Source of the DNA: Gemmatimonadota bacterium
Lineage (GTDB): Bacteria; Gemmatimonadota; Gemmatimonadetes; Gemmatimonadales; GWC2-71-9
Direction of reading: 5' to 3'
Assembly (NCBI GenBank): GCA_029262195.1
Contig: JAJCZX010000014.1
Location: 124,001-188,000 of the forward strand
DNA length: 64,000 nucleotides
Shown: positions 26,793-35,369 of the stretch, piece by piece
How the letters are laid out: each line of letters opens with the position of its first letter
How positions within the stretch are numbered: position 1 is the first letter of the stretch
Program-made: the position numbers and the translations under genes
Notes under the pieces: model-generated
Told to the model about the DNA's origin: nothing
The model's database searches: none
The model's input: only the letters and a program-made list of their open reading frames with translations

Positions 26793-28049
26793 ATGGGCAC
26801 CACTCTCATGATCGTCGTTGGAGCGACTCTGATCGTCTCGGCACTCTGTTCTTTGCTCGAGGCTACGCTCTATTCCACGCGCGTTGCATCCCTTGAGGCA
26901 TCACGGGGCGATGGGCGTCACGTGATCGCCGCCGGGCACATGCTGGATCTGAAGCGGGACGTTGCCAAACCTACGTCGGCGATATTGATCCTCAATACGA
27001 TTGCGAACACGGCGGGGGCCACCGTGGCGGGAATGCTCGCAGCACAGGTGTGGGGGGGCAGCGCCGTGCCGGTATTTTCCGCGGCATTGACGGCAGCGAT
27101 TCTGTTCCTGTCTGAGATCCTCCCCAAAACGTTCGGTGCTCTTCACTGGCGCGGGATCTGGCCGTTCGTCGCCATGCCACTCAAGGGTTTGGTGACCGCG
27201 ATGAGGCCATTGATCTGGGTGACGGAGCACTTTTCATCATTGATCGTCGCGCGAGGCCGCAAGGTGCCTGTGACGACCGAGGCCGAGATCGTCGCGATGA
27301 TCCACATGGGCGCCGGAGCGGGGCAGTTAACGCGAACCGAAACCGAGTTGCTCACAGCGGTTTTTCATTTCGACGAAATGGTTTGCAGCGACGTAATGAT
27401 ACCGTGGACCAACGTAGCACGTATCGACATGGGATGGACCCGCCAGCAGTGCGTCGACATCATGCGGGAAACGGGACACAGCCGTTACCCGGTTTGTGAC
27501 AACGACAGTCAGGTGATCGGTGTTTTGAACGTGTCCGATTTCGTGACGGCCGAGTCAGACGCCACCGTGCCAGATCTCGTCCGTCCCGTAATCAGGGCAC
27601 CGGAATCCCTGCCGGTTCCTCGCCTTTTGCGCAACATGCAGGCAGAGAAACGGCAGGTCGCCGTGGTTCTGGACGAGTACGGTAACACCACGGGCCTGAT
27701 CACGGTCGTCGACCTTCTCGAAGAGATCGTTGGCGTTCTCGATGACGATGAAACCAAGCGAGAACCGGAATTCCACAGGGAGGAGGAGGGCGTCTATCTC
27801 GTAGCCGGTGTCGTCCCAATCGCCAGGATAAGACGCGAAGTTGGCATCGCCCTCCCCGAACACCCAAACGCGCGCACTGTTTCAGGTTGGCTTGCAGCGC
27901 ACCTCGGCCGCCTTCCCCGCGTCGGCGACGAAGTGGCCGTGACGGGAGGAACCGTGCGAGTCGAGCAAGTGGTGAATCATCGCGCCGACCGCATTCGAGT
28001 CATCGTCGATGACCCGGGCGCTGCCGAGGATCCCGAAGTTGCAGTTTGA
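26793..28049 (+). CDS. CorC/HlyC (CNNM-type) membrane protein with CBS domains
   Basis: A 418-residue protein with a DUF21/CNNM membrane domain (1-170; starts LMIVVGATLIVSALCSLLEATLYS, four segments), a CBS pair (about 190-325; MVCSDVMIPWTNVARIDM, then VLDEYGNTTGLITVVDLLEEIVG) and a C-terminal CorC_HlyC domain (335-405). The family exports or senses Mg and Co ions; the older hemolysin name is misleading. RBS GAGG precedes the ATG. It diverges from the MgtE operon, so import and export genes face each other. Confidence 0.92.
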   Translation: MGTTLMIVVGATLIVSALCSLLEATLYSTRVASLEASRGDGRHVIAAGHMLDLKRDVAKPTSAILILNTIANTAGATVAGMLAAQVWGGSAVPVFSAALTAAILFLSEILPKTFGALHWRGIWPFVAMPLKGLVTAMRPLIWVTEHFSSLIVARGRKVPVTTEAEIVAMIHMGAGAGQLTRTETELLTAVFHFDEMVCSDVMIPWTNVARIDMGWTRQQCVDIMRETGHSRYPVCDNDSQVIGVLNVSDFVTAESDATVPDLVRPVIRAPESLPVPRLLRNMQAEKRQVAVVLDEYGNTTGLITVVDLLEEIVGVLDDDETKREPEFHREEEGVYLVAGVVPIARIRREVGIALPEHPNARTVSGWLAAHLGRLPRVGDEVAVTGGTVRVEQVVNHRADRIRVIVDDPGAAEDPEVAV

Positions 28050-28206
28050 TCGCCAGAGTCGATGTACGTCAAACCAGGCGAAGCCGGGTTCGCGGACGGG
28101 CAGCGCCCGACCCTATTGCACGGCAAAAAAGATCCTCCATATTTATCCATTAACGTCGAAAGGTGCGGTACTAATGCCTGCGCTAACTCCTCACACAAAG
28201 GTTAGA

Positions 28207-28755
28207 ATGACCCGCTCCACGCTTACGACCTTTCTTGCCCTGGCCCTCTCAGCCTGCGGCCGCGACGCGGCCGTTCAGGATGAAGCGGCCCGCCAGGCAA
28301 CTGCAGACTCGGCCCGGATTAGAGCCACCGCCGATTCGGTCCGGCAGGCCGCCACCGCTGATTCGTTGCAACGCGCCCAACGACAGGCCAGCCTCGTCGA
28401 TTCCCTATCTCGACAAATCGGCTTTGATTACGGCCGGGCTGCCATTCGAGCCGCGGGTCGCTCGATCCTCGATCTCAAGGTGGAGATTCTCCGAGCTAAC
28501 CCGTCCGTTCGTATCCAGGTTGCGGGTCACACAGATATTCGCAGTTCTGACCGATTCAACCAGGCACTCGGCATGCGCCGGGCTGAAGCGGTCAAGCTGT
28601 ATCTCACTCGTGCAGGTATCGCAGCCGACCGTATCGACGTCGTGAGCTATGGCAAGACCCAGCCCGTGGACACCGGCACGAGCCGGGCAGCTCACGCTCG
28701 TAATCGGCGCGCCGAATTCGCCGTCGTCGCGGGAGGCCCTGCCTCCCGACGGTGA
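28207..28755 (+). CDS. OmpA-family lipoprotein
   Basis: Peptidoglycan-binding envelope protein of 182 residues. The lipobox is LALSAC; the acylated Cys starts a coiled-coil-like linker holding three 9-residue copies beginning ATADS (ATADSARIR, ATADSVRQA, ATADSLQRA). The OmpA/Pal domain covers about residues 75-175 (IQVAGHTDIRSSDRFNQALGMRRAEAVKLYLTRAGI, then YGKTQPV and NRRAEF). I chose the ATG at 28207 because AAAGG lies five to six bases upstream; an ATG at 28174 is possible. Related to Pal; the beta-barrel of true OmpA is absent. Confidence 0.88.
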   Translation: MTRSTLTTFLALALSACGRDAAVQDEAARQATADSARIRATADSVRQAATADSLQRAQRQASLVDSLSRQIGFDYGRAAIRAAGRSILDLKVEILRANPSVRIQVAGHTDIRSSDRFNQALGMRRAEAVKLYLTRAGIAADRIDVVSYGKTQPVDTGTSRAAHARNRRAEFAVVAGGPASRR

Positions 28756-28957
28756 CCCTTCTGCAGTTGCGCGACCATCACCACCCCTGGTCGTAGCCCT
28801 GAATCCTTTGCGGCGAATCGCGCCAATTTACCCCATTGAACAGGGAAGCGACACTCCGAGACAGGGCCGACGGGTAGCGCATCAACCTTATTCATAGTTT
28901 ATTTAAGTGTTAGAAGTTTTCCTGCTGGTTTTCAGCGTTCGTTAACACGGAGTGGAA

Positions 28958-29044
28958 ATGCCGAGAAGAAGTAAACCCAAGAGCCGCCGCAAAGTCGGTA
29001 GCCGCAAGCGCAAGGCGCGTTGGAAACGCAAGAACGGTAAGTAA
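28958..29044 (+). CDS. 28-residue Lys/Arg-rich protein
   Basis: Reads MPRRSKPKSRRKVGSRKRKA and continues RWKRKNGK before TAA; 17 of 28 residues are Lys or Arg. A good ribosome site (ACGGAG) precedes the ATG by six bases and a perfect terminator begins at its stop codon, so it appears to be a single-gene transcript. The composition suits a small ribosomal or nucleic-acid-binding protein, like bTHX in kind, but the sequence does not match any small ribosomal protein I know. Confidence 0.75.
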   Translation: MPRRSKPKSRRKVGSRKRKARWKRKNGK

Positions 29045-29080
29045 AAAAAGGCCCGCAAGAAAGATTGACGGGCCTTTTTT
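29044..29080. terminator. Perfect bidirectional terminator
   Basis: AAAAAAGGCCCG (29044-29055) and CGGGCCTTTTTT (29069-29080) form a 12-base perfect stem with a 13-base loop and T-runs in both directions. It serves the 28-residue gene and the convergent yjbQ gene. Confidence 0.93.
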
Positions 29081-29124
29081 ATTTGACCAGCCTCCTCCCT
29101 CCCCTGTCCTCCCCGCATCAGGCC

Positions 29125-29547
29125 TTAGTCTCCAACCAACACCGCAACGATCTCTCTCGTCCTCGGTCGATTATCGAGGTTAATAACCACCACCTGCTGC
29201 CACGTACCTAGCGTGGGTCGGCTGGCAATTACGGGGATCGAAATGCTCGTCTTAAGAAGCGCCGACCTGACATGGGAAAAACCGTTTCCATCACCCCAGC
29301 GTTGGTCGTGCCCGTAACTAATATTCGTTGGAGCGAGGCGGTCTAAAGCACCGCGAAGATCGGACATCGCCCCTGATTCATATTCGATTGTAGTCACCGT
29401 ACCAGTCGATCCTACCAGAGCGACGGTTACGACACCGGTTGTTATCCCCGATTCCAAAACGAGCGTCTCTATGTCTTCCGTGACATCGGCGTGTCCATAT
29501 TCCTCTTCCAGCGGAAGAGACCAGGTTTTTTGCAATGTTGTAGTCAT
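29125..29547 (-). CDS. YjbQ / UPF0047 family protein
   Basis: A 140-residue soluble protein of the YjbQ family, reported to have weak thiamine-phosphate synthase activity. Key segments: SGITTGVVTVALVGSTGTVTTIEYE near 33-57, YGHDQRWGDGNGFSHVRSALLKTSISIPV near 78-106 with the conserved His residues, and LGTWQQVVVINLDNRPRTREIVAVLVG at the end. Its ATG overlaps the stop of the VIT-like transporter by one base (TGATG). Physiological substrate is not settled for the family. Confidence 0.92.
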   Translation of the reverse strand: MTTTLQKTWSLPLEEEYGHADVTEDIETLVLESGITTGVVTVALVGSTGTVTTIEYESGAMSDLRGALDRLAPTNISYGHDQRWGDGNGFSHVRSALLKTSISIPVIASRPTLGTWQQVVVINLDNRPRTREIVAVLVGD

Positions 29548-30077
29548 CAGGTTATTCCCGCGAGAAAGTCGCCTATGAGAAATGCTACAACTGCCGCAAG
29601 GGCTCCAACAGCCAGCATCTCAATCCCTGCCACCCACCACCGTGTGTCAGTCACACTGGCCCGGGCGGCACCCACCGCAAACAGCGCTATCATCGTTAAA
29701 GCCACGGCCACAGGAAACTCGGCGTCGCCGATCCCCAACAGGTAGCTTACGAGCGGGACCGCGCCAGCAACGACAAATGCCCCGAATGTCGCAAAGGCAT
29801 GTCTGAGCGGAAACGGTTCGGAGGGATTTTTTCCGTCAGCCATTCGAGCGGCTTCATCGGAGCGAATGGACAGGAAGTTACTCGCTCCCATTGAGAAACC
29901 GTCCGCGATCAAATTAGCCAGCCCCAGGATCACTACGATACGGGACTCAAGCGCGGCCCCGGTTACACCAGTGACCACAGCAAACGTCGTTATAATTCCG
30001 TCGTTTGCCCCGTAAATCAGATCCTTGAGGTAATGCCGCAGAAGCCCTGTTGCGTCGTCTGGCTCATGCCCATCCAT
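29547..30077 (-). CDS. VIT1/CCC1-family transporter
   Basis: Membrane protein of 176 residues in the vacuolar iron/manganese transporter family, with five predicted helices. The signature YLKDLIYGANDGIITTFAVVTGVTGA lies near residues 16-42, followed by LIADGFSMGASNFLSIRSDEAARM. The cytosolic metal-binding loop present in plant VIT1 is short here. GAGGG precedes the ATG. It is likely to export or sequester Fe or Mn; the ferritin gene is far away, so no operon link. Confidence 0.9.
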   Translation of the reverse strand: MDGHEPDDATGLLRHYLKDLIYGANDGIITTFAVVTGVTGAALESRIVVILGLANLIADGFSMGASNFLSIRSDEAARMADGKNPSEPFPLRHAFATFGAFVVAGAVPLVSYLLGIGDAEFPVAVALTMIALFAVGAARASVTDTRWWVAGIEMLAVGALAAVVAFLIGDFLAGIT

Positions 30078-30170
30078 GTATTGCCCTCGGAGTTAGAAGC
30101 ACTTCATTTCATAGTACCTCTAAAACTTCTTACTTCTTACTCCAAAAGACCAGCACGGTTTTGGTGCCTC

Positions 30171-30938
30171 TTACCCCCCCGATTCCAACTCCTCGACGCC
30201 TCGGCTCGCCCCGCGATGATTCGGATTAATATCCAGCACCTTCCGATAGTACTCCAACGCCTGGTCCGTGTCGCCCTGGTCCCGATAGGCTGCGGCAAGG
30301 CTGAACTTGATGGAAGTCGATTCGGGAAAGTTGTCTTCATTGAGCAGGTAAATGGCGATCCCCTCCTCTGTCTTGCCCTCTCTCAGGTAATCCTCGGCCA
30401 GGAGGTTTACCTCCCATTCACCACCAAAATCGAACGCACCGTCGTTGCTGAAACTCTGCTTCAGAAAATCATACCTGTCTCTTGCATTTTCCGCGCCACC
30501 AGAATCCATGGCTACCCGTAATTCGTCGGTAAGGACCCACGGGCGCGAGCGTTTCCGGTGACACGTTTTGCATTGTATCCTTACGTTGAAACCGTTGGGT
30601 TCGGGCACGGTCGGGATGACGTGTTGATTCAAAGCATCCACCATCCGCATCATGAAGCGGGCGTTGTCTTTTTGAGGTTTGTCGTCGCTGGCGAAATCGA
30701 CCCCTTCAAAAGAAACGCCGTCACCACCGGCGTGACAAAACTGACACCGCACGCCAAGTGAAAGCGCCATCCGCCGCATCGTGTTAACCAGACTATCCCT
30801 ACTAATGTCTTCGGGAAGCACCTGAAGATTGGTGTACTCGTCAGGCATCTGCGCTTGAGTGTTCTGTGCGCCGAACATAGCTGAGATTAAAACCACCAGT
30901 GCGAGGGAAGCCAGACGGGAAGGTATCCAGGATTTCAT
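30171..30938 (-). CDS. Di-haem c-type cytochrome of the photosynthetic reaction-centre cytochrome family, TPR tail
   Basis: Periplasmic cytochrome of 255 residues. The signal peptide ends near NTQAQ. The segment NLQVLPEDISRDSLVNTMRRMALSLGVRCQFCHAGG carries the first CXXCH, and CKTCHRKRSRPW near residue 124 the second. This head motif is typical of c cytochromes named after the reaction-centre cytochrome subunit but common in non-phototrophs such as Acidobacteria and Gemmatimonadota. Residues 205-250 are a TPR-like repeat (IKFSLAAAYRDQGDTDQALEYYRKVLDINPNH). AAGGA lies before the ATG. Partner unknown; no reaction-centre genes are seen. Confidence 0.85.
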   Translation of the reverse strand: MKSWIPSRLASLALVVLISAMFGAQNTQAQMPDEYTNLQVLPEDISRDSLVNTMRRMALSLGVRCQFCHAGGDGVSFEGVDFASDDKPQKDNARFMMRMVDALNQHVIPTVPEPNGFNVRIQCKTCHRKRSRPWVLTDELRVAMDSGGAENARDRYDFLKQSFSNDGAFDFGGEWEVNLLAEDYLREGKTEEGIAIYLLNEDNFPESTSIKFSLAAAYRDQGDTDQALEYYRKVLDINPNHRGASRGVEELESGG

Positions 30939-31122
30939 GCCATTTCCTTAAAAAGGGGACCTATGAGATTCACTAAACTTCAAACGCATTGGGTCGGCAC
31001 ACGGTCAGCGACTTGTCAGGGAAACGTCAGAACTGGTCCGGTGCGGATTTTGGCAACATTGCAACCTGGAGCGGTCCTCGACAGTATTACCGCCACAAAT
31101 CCCTTTCTGGAGAATAGTCCCT

Positions 31123-33591
31123 GTGACCACGCGTTCTTTTGTTTTGTCGCTTGCCCTCGTCGTGTCTACAAGCTCCTTGGCCCGCGCCCTGCAGGAAAAC
31201 ACACAACCCACAATCGAAGACAAAGTCGCTGGAATGACCCCTCTGGAGGGCTTTTTCAACATCTATTGGGATGAAGACACAGGGAAAATCCACTGGGAAA
31301 TTGACCGGTTTGAAAGTGAGTTCCTCTACCAGATTGGGCTGACCACCGGCCTCGGTAGTAATCCCGTCGGGCTGGACCGGGGGCAACTTGGGGGCACGTA
31401 TGTCGTCGAGTTTCACAGAATCGGGCCAAAAATCTTGATGGTTGAGCCGAACCAACGCTATCGCGCCAGAAGCGACGACCCCGACGAAGTGAGAGCGGTG
31501 GCTGAGGCGTTTGCTCCATCCACCATCTGGGGATTCACCGTGGAAGCTGAGACCGACGGCAGGGTCCTGGTTGACGCCACTGATTTTTTCATGCGCGACG
31601 CCCACGGGGTGGTGAGTCGTCTGAAAGCACGCAACCAGGGAACCTTCCGTTTGGACAAGAGTCGCAGCGCCGTGCATCTACCGCGGACCAGAGCGTTTCC
31701 GCAAAACACCGAAGTTGAGGTCTCCCTGACCTTTACCAGCGATTCCCCCGGGGGATTGGTACGGAGCACCGCAGCTTCCGGAAGCGCCGTTACACTCAGG
31801 GTACATCATTCGCTCGTGGAACTGCCAGACGACAATTACACTCCACGTTTGGCAGATCCCCGGATGAACTCCTTCGGCATTTCGTTCGCCGACTATGCCT
31901 CACCCATTGACGAACGCCTTTCGGTGCGCTGGATTTCACGCCATCGTTTGCAAAAGCGAAACCCGGGCGTGGCGGTATCCAATCCGGTAGAACCGATCGT
32001 CTACTACGTTGATCGCGGCACACCCGAACCCATCCGCTCGGCTCTGATTGAGGGCGCATCGTGGTGGGCCGAAGCCTTCGAAGAAGCTGGATTTACAAAC
32101 GCATTCCGCGTAGAGTTGCTTCCCGCCGACGCTGACCCGATGGATCTTCGATACAACATGATTCACTGGACACATCGCTCAACGAGAGGCTGGTCCTACG
32201 GCAACAGCGTCACTGACCCGCGCACTGGCGAAATCATCAAAGGCAATGTCAACCTTGGAAGCTTGCGACTCAAACAGGACTTCCTGCTCGCCACTGGCCT
32301 CACTTCGGCCGGCAGTGCATCTGACTGTGATTTCTGTGGCGGCCCGCAAGCTGATTACCTCGCGCAGATCACTCAACAGGATCCGCTGGAAATGGCCCTC
32401 GCTCGCGTAAGGCAATTATCCGCACATGAGGTCGGGCACACACTGGGCTTCGCGCACAATTACATAGCAAGCACGTACGCCGACAGGGCAAGCGTGATGG
32501 ACTACCCTGCCCCGATGGTCGGGATCGTGGACGGTCAACTGGATCTGACCGACGCATACGCCGTGGGCATCGGGGAGTTCGACAAATTCTCTGTAAAATG
32601 GGCATACAGTCAATTCCCTCAAGGTACAGACGAGGCAGGCGCTCTAAACGCGATTGTCCAGGAAGGATTGAACCGGGGCATGAGGTTCCTCTCCGATCAG
32701 GACGCCAGGTCCGCCGGTGCCGCCCATCCTCTGGCCGGTCTGTGGGACAACGGTTCCGATCCAGTGGCAACGCTGCGTCACGAAATGGAAGTGCGTCGGA
32801 TAGGCATCGAAGGTTTCTCGCGGAACGTCCTTGAGGAAGGTGAACCTCTCGCGCTCCTCGAAGAGACCTTCGTTCCGCTTTATTTCCACCACCGATACCA
32901 GACCGAGGCGGCTGCCAAAAGCATTGGTGGAGTCGATTACTCCTACTTCATCAGGGGAGGCAATCAGCAACCGATGGCGATAGTAGACCCCGAACGCCAG
33001 ATGGATGCACTAGACGCGGTTTTGGAAACAATAAGCCCTGAGGCTCTGGCGGTACCTCAAAACATTGTAGACATGATTCCACCCAGAGCCTTTTTCATGT
33101 CGAGCGGCGAGCAGTTCAATGGTGCTACCGACCCAACGTTCGACCCGCTTAGCGTTGCCGCAGCAGCAGCCGAGTTTTCACTGGCTTTCATATTCCAATC
33201 TGAACGCATGGCCAGATTGGTAGATCACAACGCGCGAAATGACGACTACCCGTCGCTGGAGGATGTCGTGGACCGGGTTATGGGCGCCACCTGGAACGAG
33301 GATTTCTCCAGAGACAGTTACCTGCGGGAGGTGCTTCGCACAACTCAACGCGTCGTGCTCGACATGATCCTCGCCGAAGCCAGTGACGGGGACAACACCG
33401 CCCAGGTAAGAGCAATCCTGACATGGAAGGTACGTGAACTTCAACAAGCGCTTTCTACCAGAGAGGCAACGCCACACAGGCAGATGGCGTTGGATGACAT
33501 CACCCGCTGGCTCAATCGACCCGAAGGAATAACGGAGCCTTCCGAAGTGCCAAGCCCACCGGCAGGGAGCCCGATCGGAGTCAGAAATTAG
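31123..33591 (+). CDS. Secreted zinc metalloprotease (DUF5117 type)
   Basis: Large exported protease of 822 residues. Signal peptide at 1-23. The domain between about 45 and 260 is the DUF5117-like beta-rich part (EDTGKIHWEIDRFESEFLYQIGLTTGLGSN). The zinc site is H-E-V-G-H-T-L-G-F-A-H-N with the first His at residue 435, an HEXXHXXGXXH metzincin-like site. The C-terminal half carries the family's SYFIRGGNQQPM and FDPLSVAAAAAEFSLAFIF segments. Start codon GTG. Substrate unknown; such genes are abundant in Gemmatimonadota and Acidobacteria. Confidence 0.9.
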   Translation: MTTRSFVLSLALVVSTSSLARALQENTQPTIEDKVAGMTPLEGFFNIYWDEDTGKIHWEIDRFESEFLYQIGLTTGLGSNPVGLDRGQLGGTYVVEFHRIGPKILMVEPNQRYRARSDDPDEVRAVAEAFAPSTIWGFTVEAETDGRVLVDATDFFMRDAHGVVSRLKARNQGTFRLDKSRSAVHLPRTRAFPQNTEVEVSLTFTSDSPGGLVRSTAASGSAVTLRVHHSLVELPDDNYTPRLADPRMNSFGISFADYASPIDERLSVRWISRHRLQKRNPGVAVSNPVEPIVYYVDRGTPEPIRSALIEGASWWAEAFEEAGFTNAFRVELLPADADPMDLRYNMIHWTHRSTRGWSYGNSVTDPRTGEIIKGNVNLGSLRLKQDFLLATGLTSAGSASDCDFCGGPQADYLAQITQQDPLEMALARVRQLSAHEVGHTLGFAHNYIASTYADRASVMDYPAPMVGIVDGQLDLTDAYAVGIGEFDKFSVKWAYSQFPQGTDEAGALNAIVQEGLNRGMRFLSDQDARSAGAAHPLAGLWDNGSDPVATLRHEMEVRRIGIEGFSRNVLEEGEPLALLEETFVPLYFHHRYQTEAAAKSIGGVDYSYFIRGGNQQPMAIVDPERQMDALDAVLETISPEALAVPQNIVDMIPPRAFFMSSGEQFNGATDPTFDPLSVAAAAAEFSLAFIFQSERMARLVDHNARNDDYPSLEDVVDRVMGATWNEDFSRDSYLREVLRTTQRVVLDMILAEASDGDNTAQVRAILTWKVRELQQALSTREATPHRQMALDDITRWLNRPEGITEPSEVPSPPAGSPIGVRN

Positions 33592-33614
33592 AGCGATGGA
33601 ACAACGCGACGTTT

Positions 33615-33675
33615 GGTTCCGCCCTTAAAAGGGCGGCTCGGCAGGCGCTTACGCGCCGATGCGTACTGAAAGGAC
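33615..33675 (+). repeat. Structured dispersed repeat, copy A
   Basis: Hairpin 1 is CCGCCCTT (33619-33626) with AAGGGCGG (33629-33636); hairpin 2 is GGCGC (33644-33648) with GCGCC (33653-33657) around TTAC; then CGATGCGT. Related elements lie at 37895 and 49178. All three follow the stop codon of a plus-strand gene. The arms differ between copies but remain complementary. Confidence 0.6.
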
Positions 33676-33752
33676 TGTTCTGCTCGCCAACCCCTCCTTC
33701 CACCCTATCTAGACTGGACAGACACGGGTATTCGATTGATATATTATGCCTC

Positions 33753-34250
33753 ATGTATCACGTAGCCCCCCTGTCGTTCAAGTTGCCCGCTGAGGGAGAA
33801 GAATCCATCGATATTAGAGGGGTTCGGTCCGTCGATTACAAAATGGTTGGCCAGTTACACCTGACGGATCGATGGCTTGTATTTGAATGGACGGGAACCA
33901 GAACAACGGAAAAGGTGGGTTTCGACGGAATCGGGACCGACGTCGAGCGTTTGCCGCTTGAGGAATTCGAAATCCCACTGGACCACATAGTGGGCGCACG
34001 TCTGGTGCGGACCTGGTGGCTGCCGCGCCTGGAGATCCGAGCACGAACCCTCGATTTATTTGACGAAATCCCAGGTTCGAAACCCGGTATGGTTTCCCTC
34101 CGTATCAAACGCAGAGATCGAGCGCACGCGTTTGAATTCGTACTCGCTCTTGAAAACGCCATTGCTGATGCCGCCCTCACACCTGGAGACGAAGTCGGAA
34201 TGATCTCTGATGGCGGATACAACACTCCCGGGGCAGAGTACACCGGGTAA
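33753..34250 (+). CDS. Hypothetical protein
   Basis: Not recognised. A 165-residue soluble protein with strand-rich content (VDYKMVGQLHLTDRWLVFEWTGTRTTEKV, FEIPLDHIVGARLVRTWWLPRLEIRARTLDLF, GMVSLRIKRRDRAHAFEFVLALENAIADA). The alternation of strands and one final helix is like a PH/GRAM domain, which is inference from pattern only. No ribosome site precedes the ATG, but TATATTAT lies about ten bases upstream, so the transcript may be leaderless. Confidence 0.6.
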   Translation: MYHVAPLSFKLPAEGEESIDIRGVRSVDYKMVGQLHLTDRWLVFEWTGTRTTEKVGFDGIGTDVERLPLEEFEIPLDHIVGARLVRTWWLPRLEIRARTLDLFDEIPGSKPGMVSLRIKRRDRAHAFEFVLALENAIADAALTPGDEVGMISDGGYNTPGAEYTG

Positions 34251-34310
34251 CTGCGGAAGCTTTTTTTGAGGGGTCGCCTCTCCCAATTCCACCCTCCTCC
34301 CATCAGAAGT

Positions 34311-34907
34311 GTGAAAAAAGTTCTAATCATAGGTTCCGGCGGATCCGGCAAAACGACAATGGCCCGCAGGTTGGGCGAGTTGACCGGATTGCCGGTAGTC
34401 CATCTCGACAGACACTACTGGCGTAGCGGATGGGATCCCACACCTGCGGACGAATGGGCCGCTAATGTGGACGAGCTTCTTCGGAGTGAAGAATGGATCA
34501 TGGACGGCAATTACGGGGGAACGATGACAGCGCGAATCGAAGCTTGTGACACCGTCATTTTCTTGAAGCTCCCCCGCACCACCTGTATTTCGCGCGTCAT
34601 CAAACGACGCATTGAAAATTCCCACCGGTCAAGAAACGACTTGCCGCCAGGATGCCCAGAACAATTGAACTGGGAATTCTTGAGTTACCTGTGGAACTAC
34701 CCGGCAACTCGCACACCAGAGATCCTCGCAAGACTGGCAGAACTCGAAGGTGAAAAGAGGGTCGAAATACTGGACAACGTTAAAGCGGTGGAGAGTTTTC
34801 TGCATCGGCTCCGCCCTCAAAAGGACGGACTGCCCCCCCCCCCCAACTCCTCCCTCTCCCAGCGCTATTTAACCGCCGAACAGGAAAAATTCCTCGCCGA
34901 CGAGTAA
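34311..34907 (+). CDS. P-loop nucleotide kinase-like protein (adenylate kinase/FlaR type)
   Basis: Small P-loop NTPase of 198 residues. Walker A is I-G-S-G-G-S-G-K-T-T near residue 7; VVHLDRHYWRSGWDP near 28-42 and WIMDGNYGGT near 63-72 match topology-modulator/adenylate-kinase-like proteins. I chose the GTG at 34311 (AGAAG just before); TTG at 34266 would add 15 residues. Near the 3' end twelve consecutive C bases (34833-34844) encode four Pro residues; loss of one C would give an earlier stop. Substrate unknown. Confidence 0.8.
   Translation: MKKVLIIGSGGSGKTTMARRLGELTGLPVVHLDRHYWRSGWDPTPADEWAANVDELLRSEEWIMDGNYGGTMTARIEACDTVIFLKLPRTTCISRVIKRRIENSHRSRNDLPPGCPEQLNWEFLSYLWNYPATRTPEILARLAELEGEKRVEILDNVKAVESFLHRLRPQKDGLPPPPNSSLSQRYLTAEQEKFLADE
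34833..34844 (+). repeat. C12 homopolymer inside a coding region
   Basis: Twelve C bases near the end of the P-loop kinase-like gene. In the present length the frame runs on for 22 further codons; one base fewer ends it after about ten (…PSAI, then TAA). Such tracts slip during replication and are also prone to sequencing error. Confidence 0.7.
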
Positions 34908-34932
34908 ATTACGGAAGCCGGAGGAGGCTACT

Positions 34933-35361
34933 ATGGTAATGAGACTTGAACACGCGAACATGATCGTTCGCGATCTTGATGGGATGATTGAATTCGTCCA
35001 AACAGCTTTCCCTTTCTTCAAGGTAAGATGGGAAGCCAAAACACCGGATGGACGTCGAAGTGTTCACATTGGCACTGATGACACGTATCTCGCCTTGAGT
35101 GAGGCATCGAAAGACCGCGATCCGAAATGGAAACCCTACGCAGGGGAACCGGGTGTAAACCATCTCGGCTTTGAAGTCGATGATGTCGATTCTCTCGAAG
35201 CCAGGATGACCGCAGCAGGTTATCAGAACTCCACCCCCGAAAACGCCCACCCGCATCGCAAAAGGGTCTACTTTCTGGACAGGGATGGAAACGATTGGGA
35301 ATTCGTTCAATATTATTCCGATGATCCTGCTGAACGAAACGACTACACCATCGATAACTGA
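34933..35361 (+). CDS. VOC-family (glyoxalase/bleomycin-resistance-like) protein
   Basis: A 142-residue vicinal-oxygen-chelate fold protein with two beta-alpha-beta-beta-beta modules: LEHANMIVRDLDGMIEFVQTAFPFFKVRWE at the N-terminus and VNHLGFEVDDVDSLEARMTAAGY in the second half, ending RVYFLDRDGNDWEFVQYY. Metal ligand candidates are His5, His70 region and Glu near 134. GGAGG precedes the ATG. It is 25 bases after the kinase-like gene and eight bases before the next, so possibly cotranscribed. Substrate unknown. Confidence 0.88.
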   Translation: MVMRLEHANMIVRDLDGMIEFVQTAFPFFKVRWEAKTPDGRRSVHIGTDDTYLALSEASKDRDPKWKPYAGEPGVNHLGFEVDDVDSLEARMTAAGYQNSTPENAHPHRKRVYFLDRDGNDWEFVQYYSDDPAERNDYTIDN

Positions 35362-35369
35362 CAGCCGTA

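Noticed and set aside
30963..31274. 103-codon frame before the metalloprotease
   Set aside because: Overlaps the start and signal peptide of the metalloprotease in another frame and has no recognisable feature.
31123..33591. Two-gene or frameshift reading of the metalloprotease
   Set aside because: A single uninterrupted frame covers signal peptide, DUF5117 part and zinc motif.
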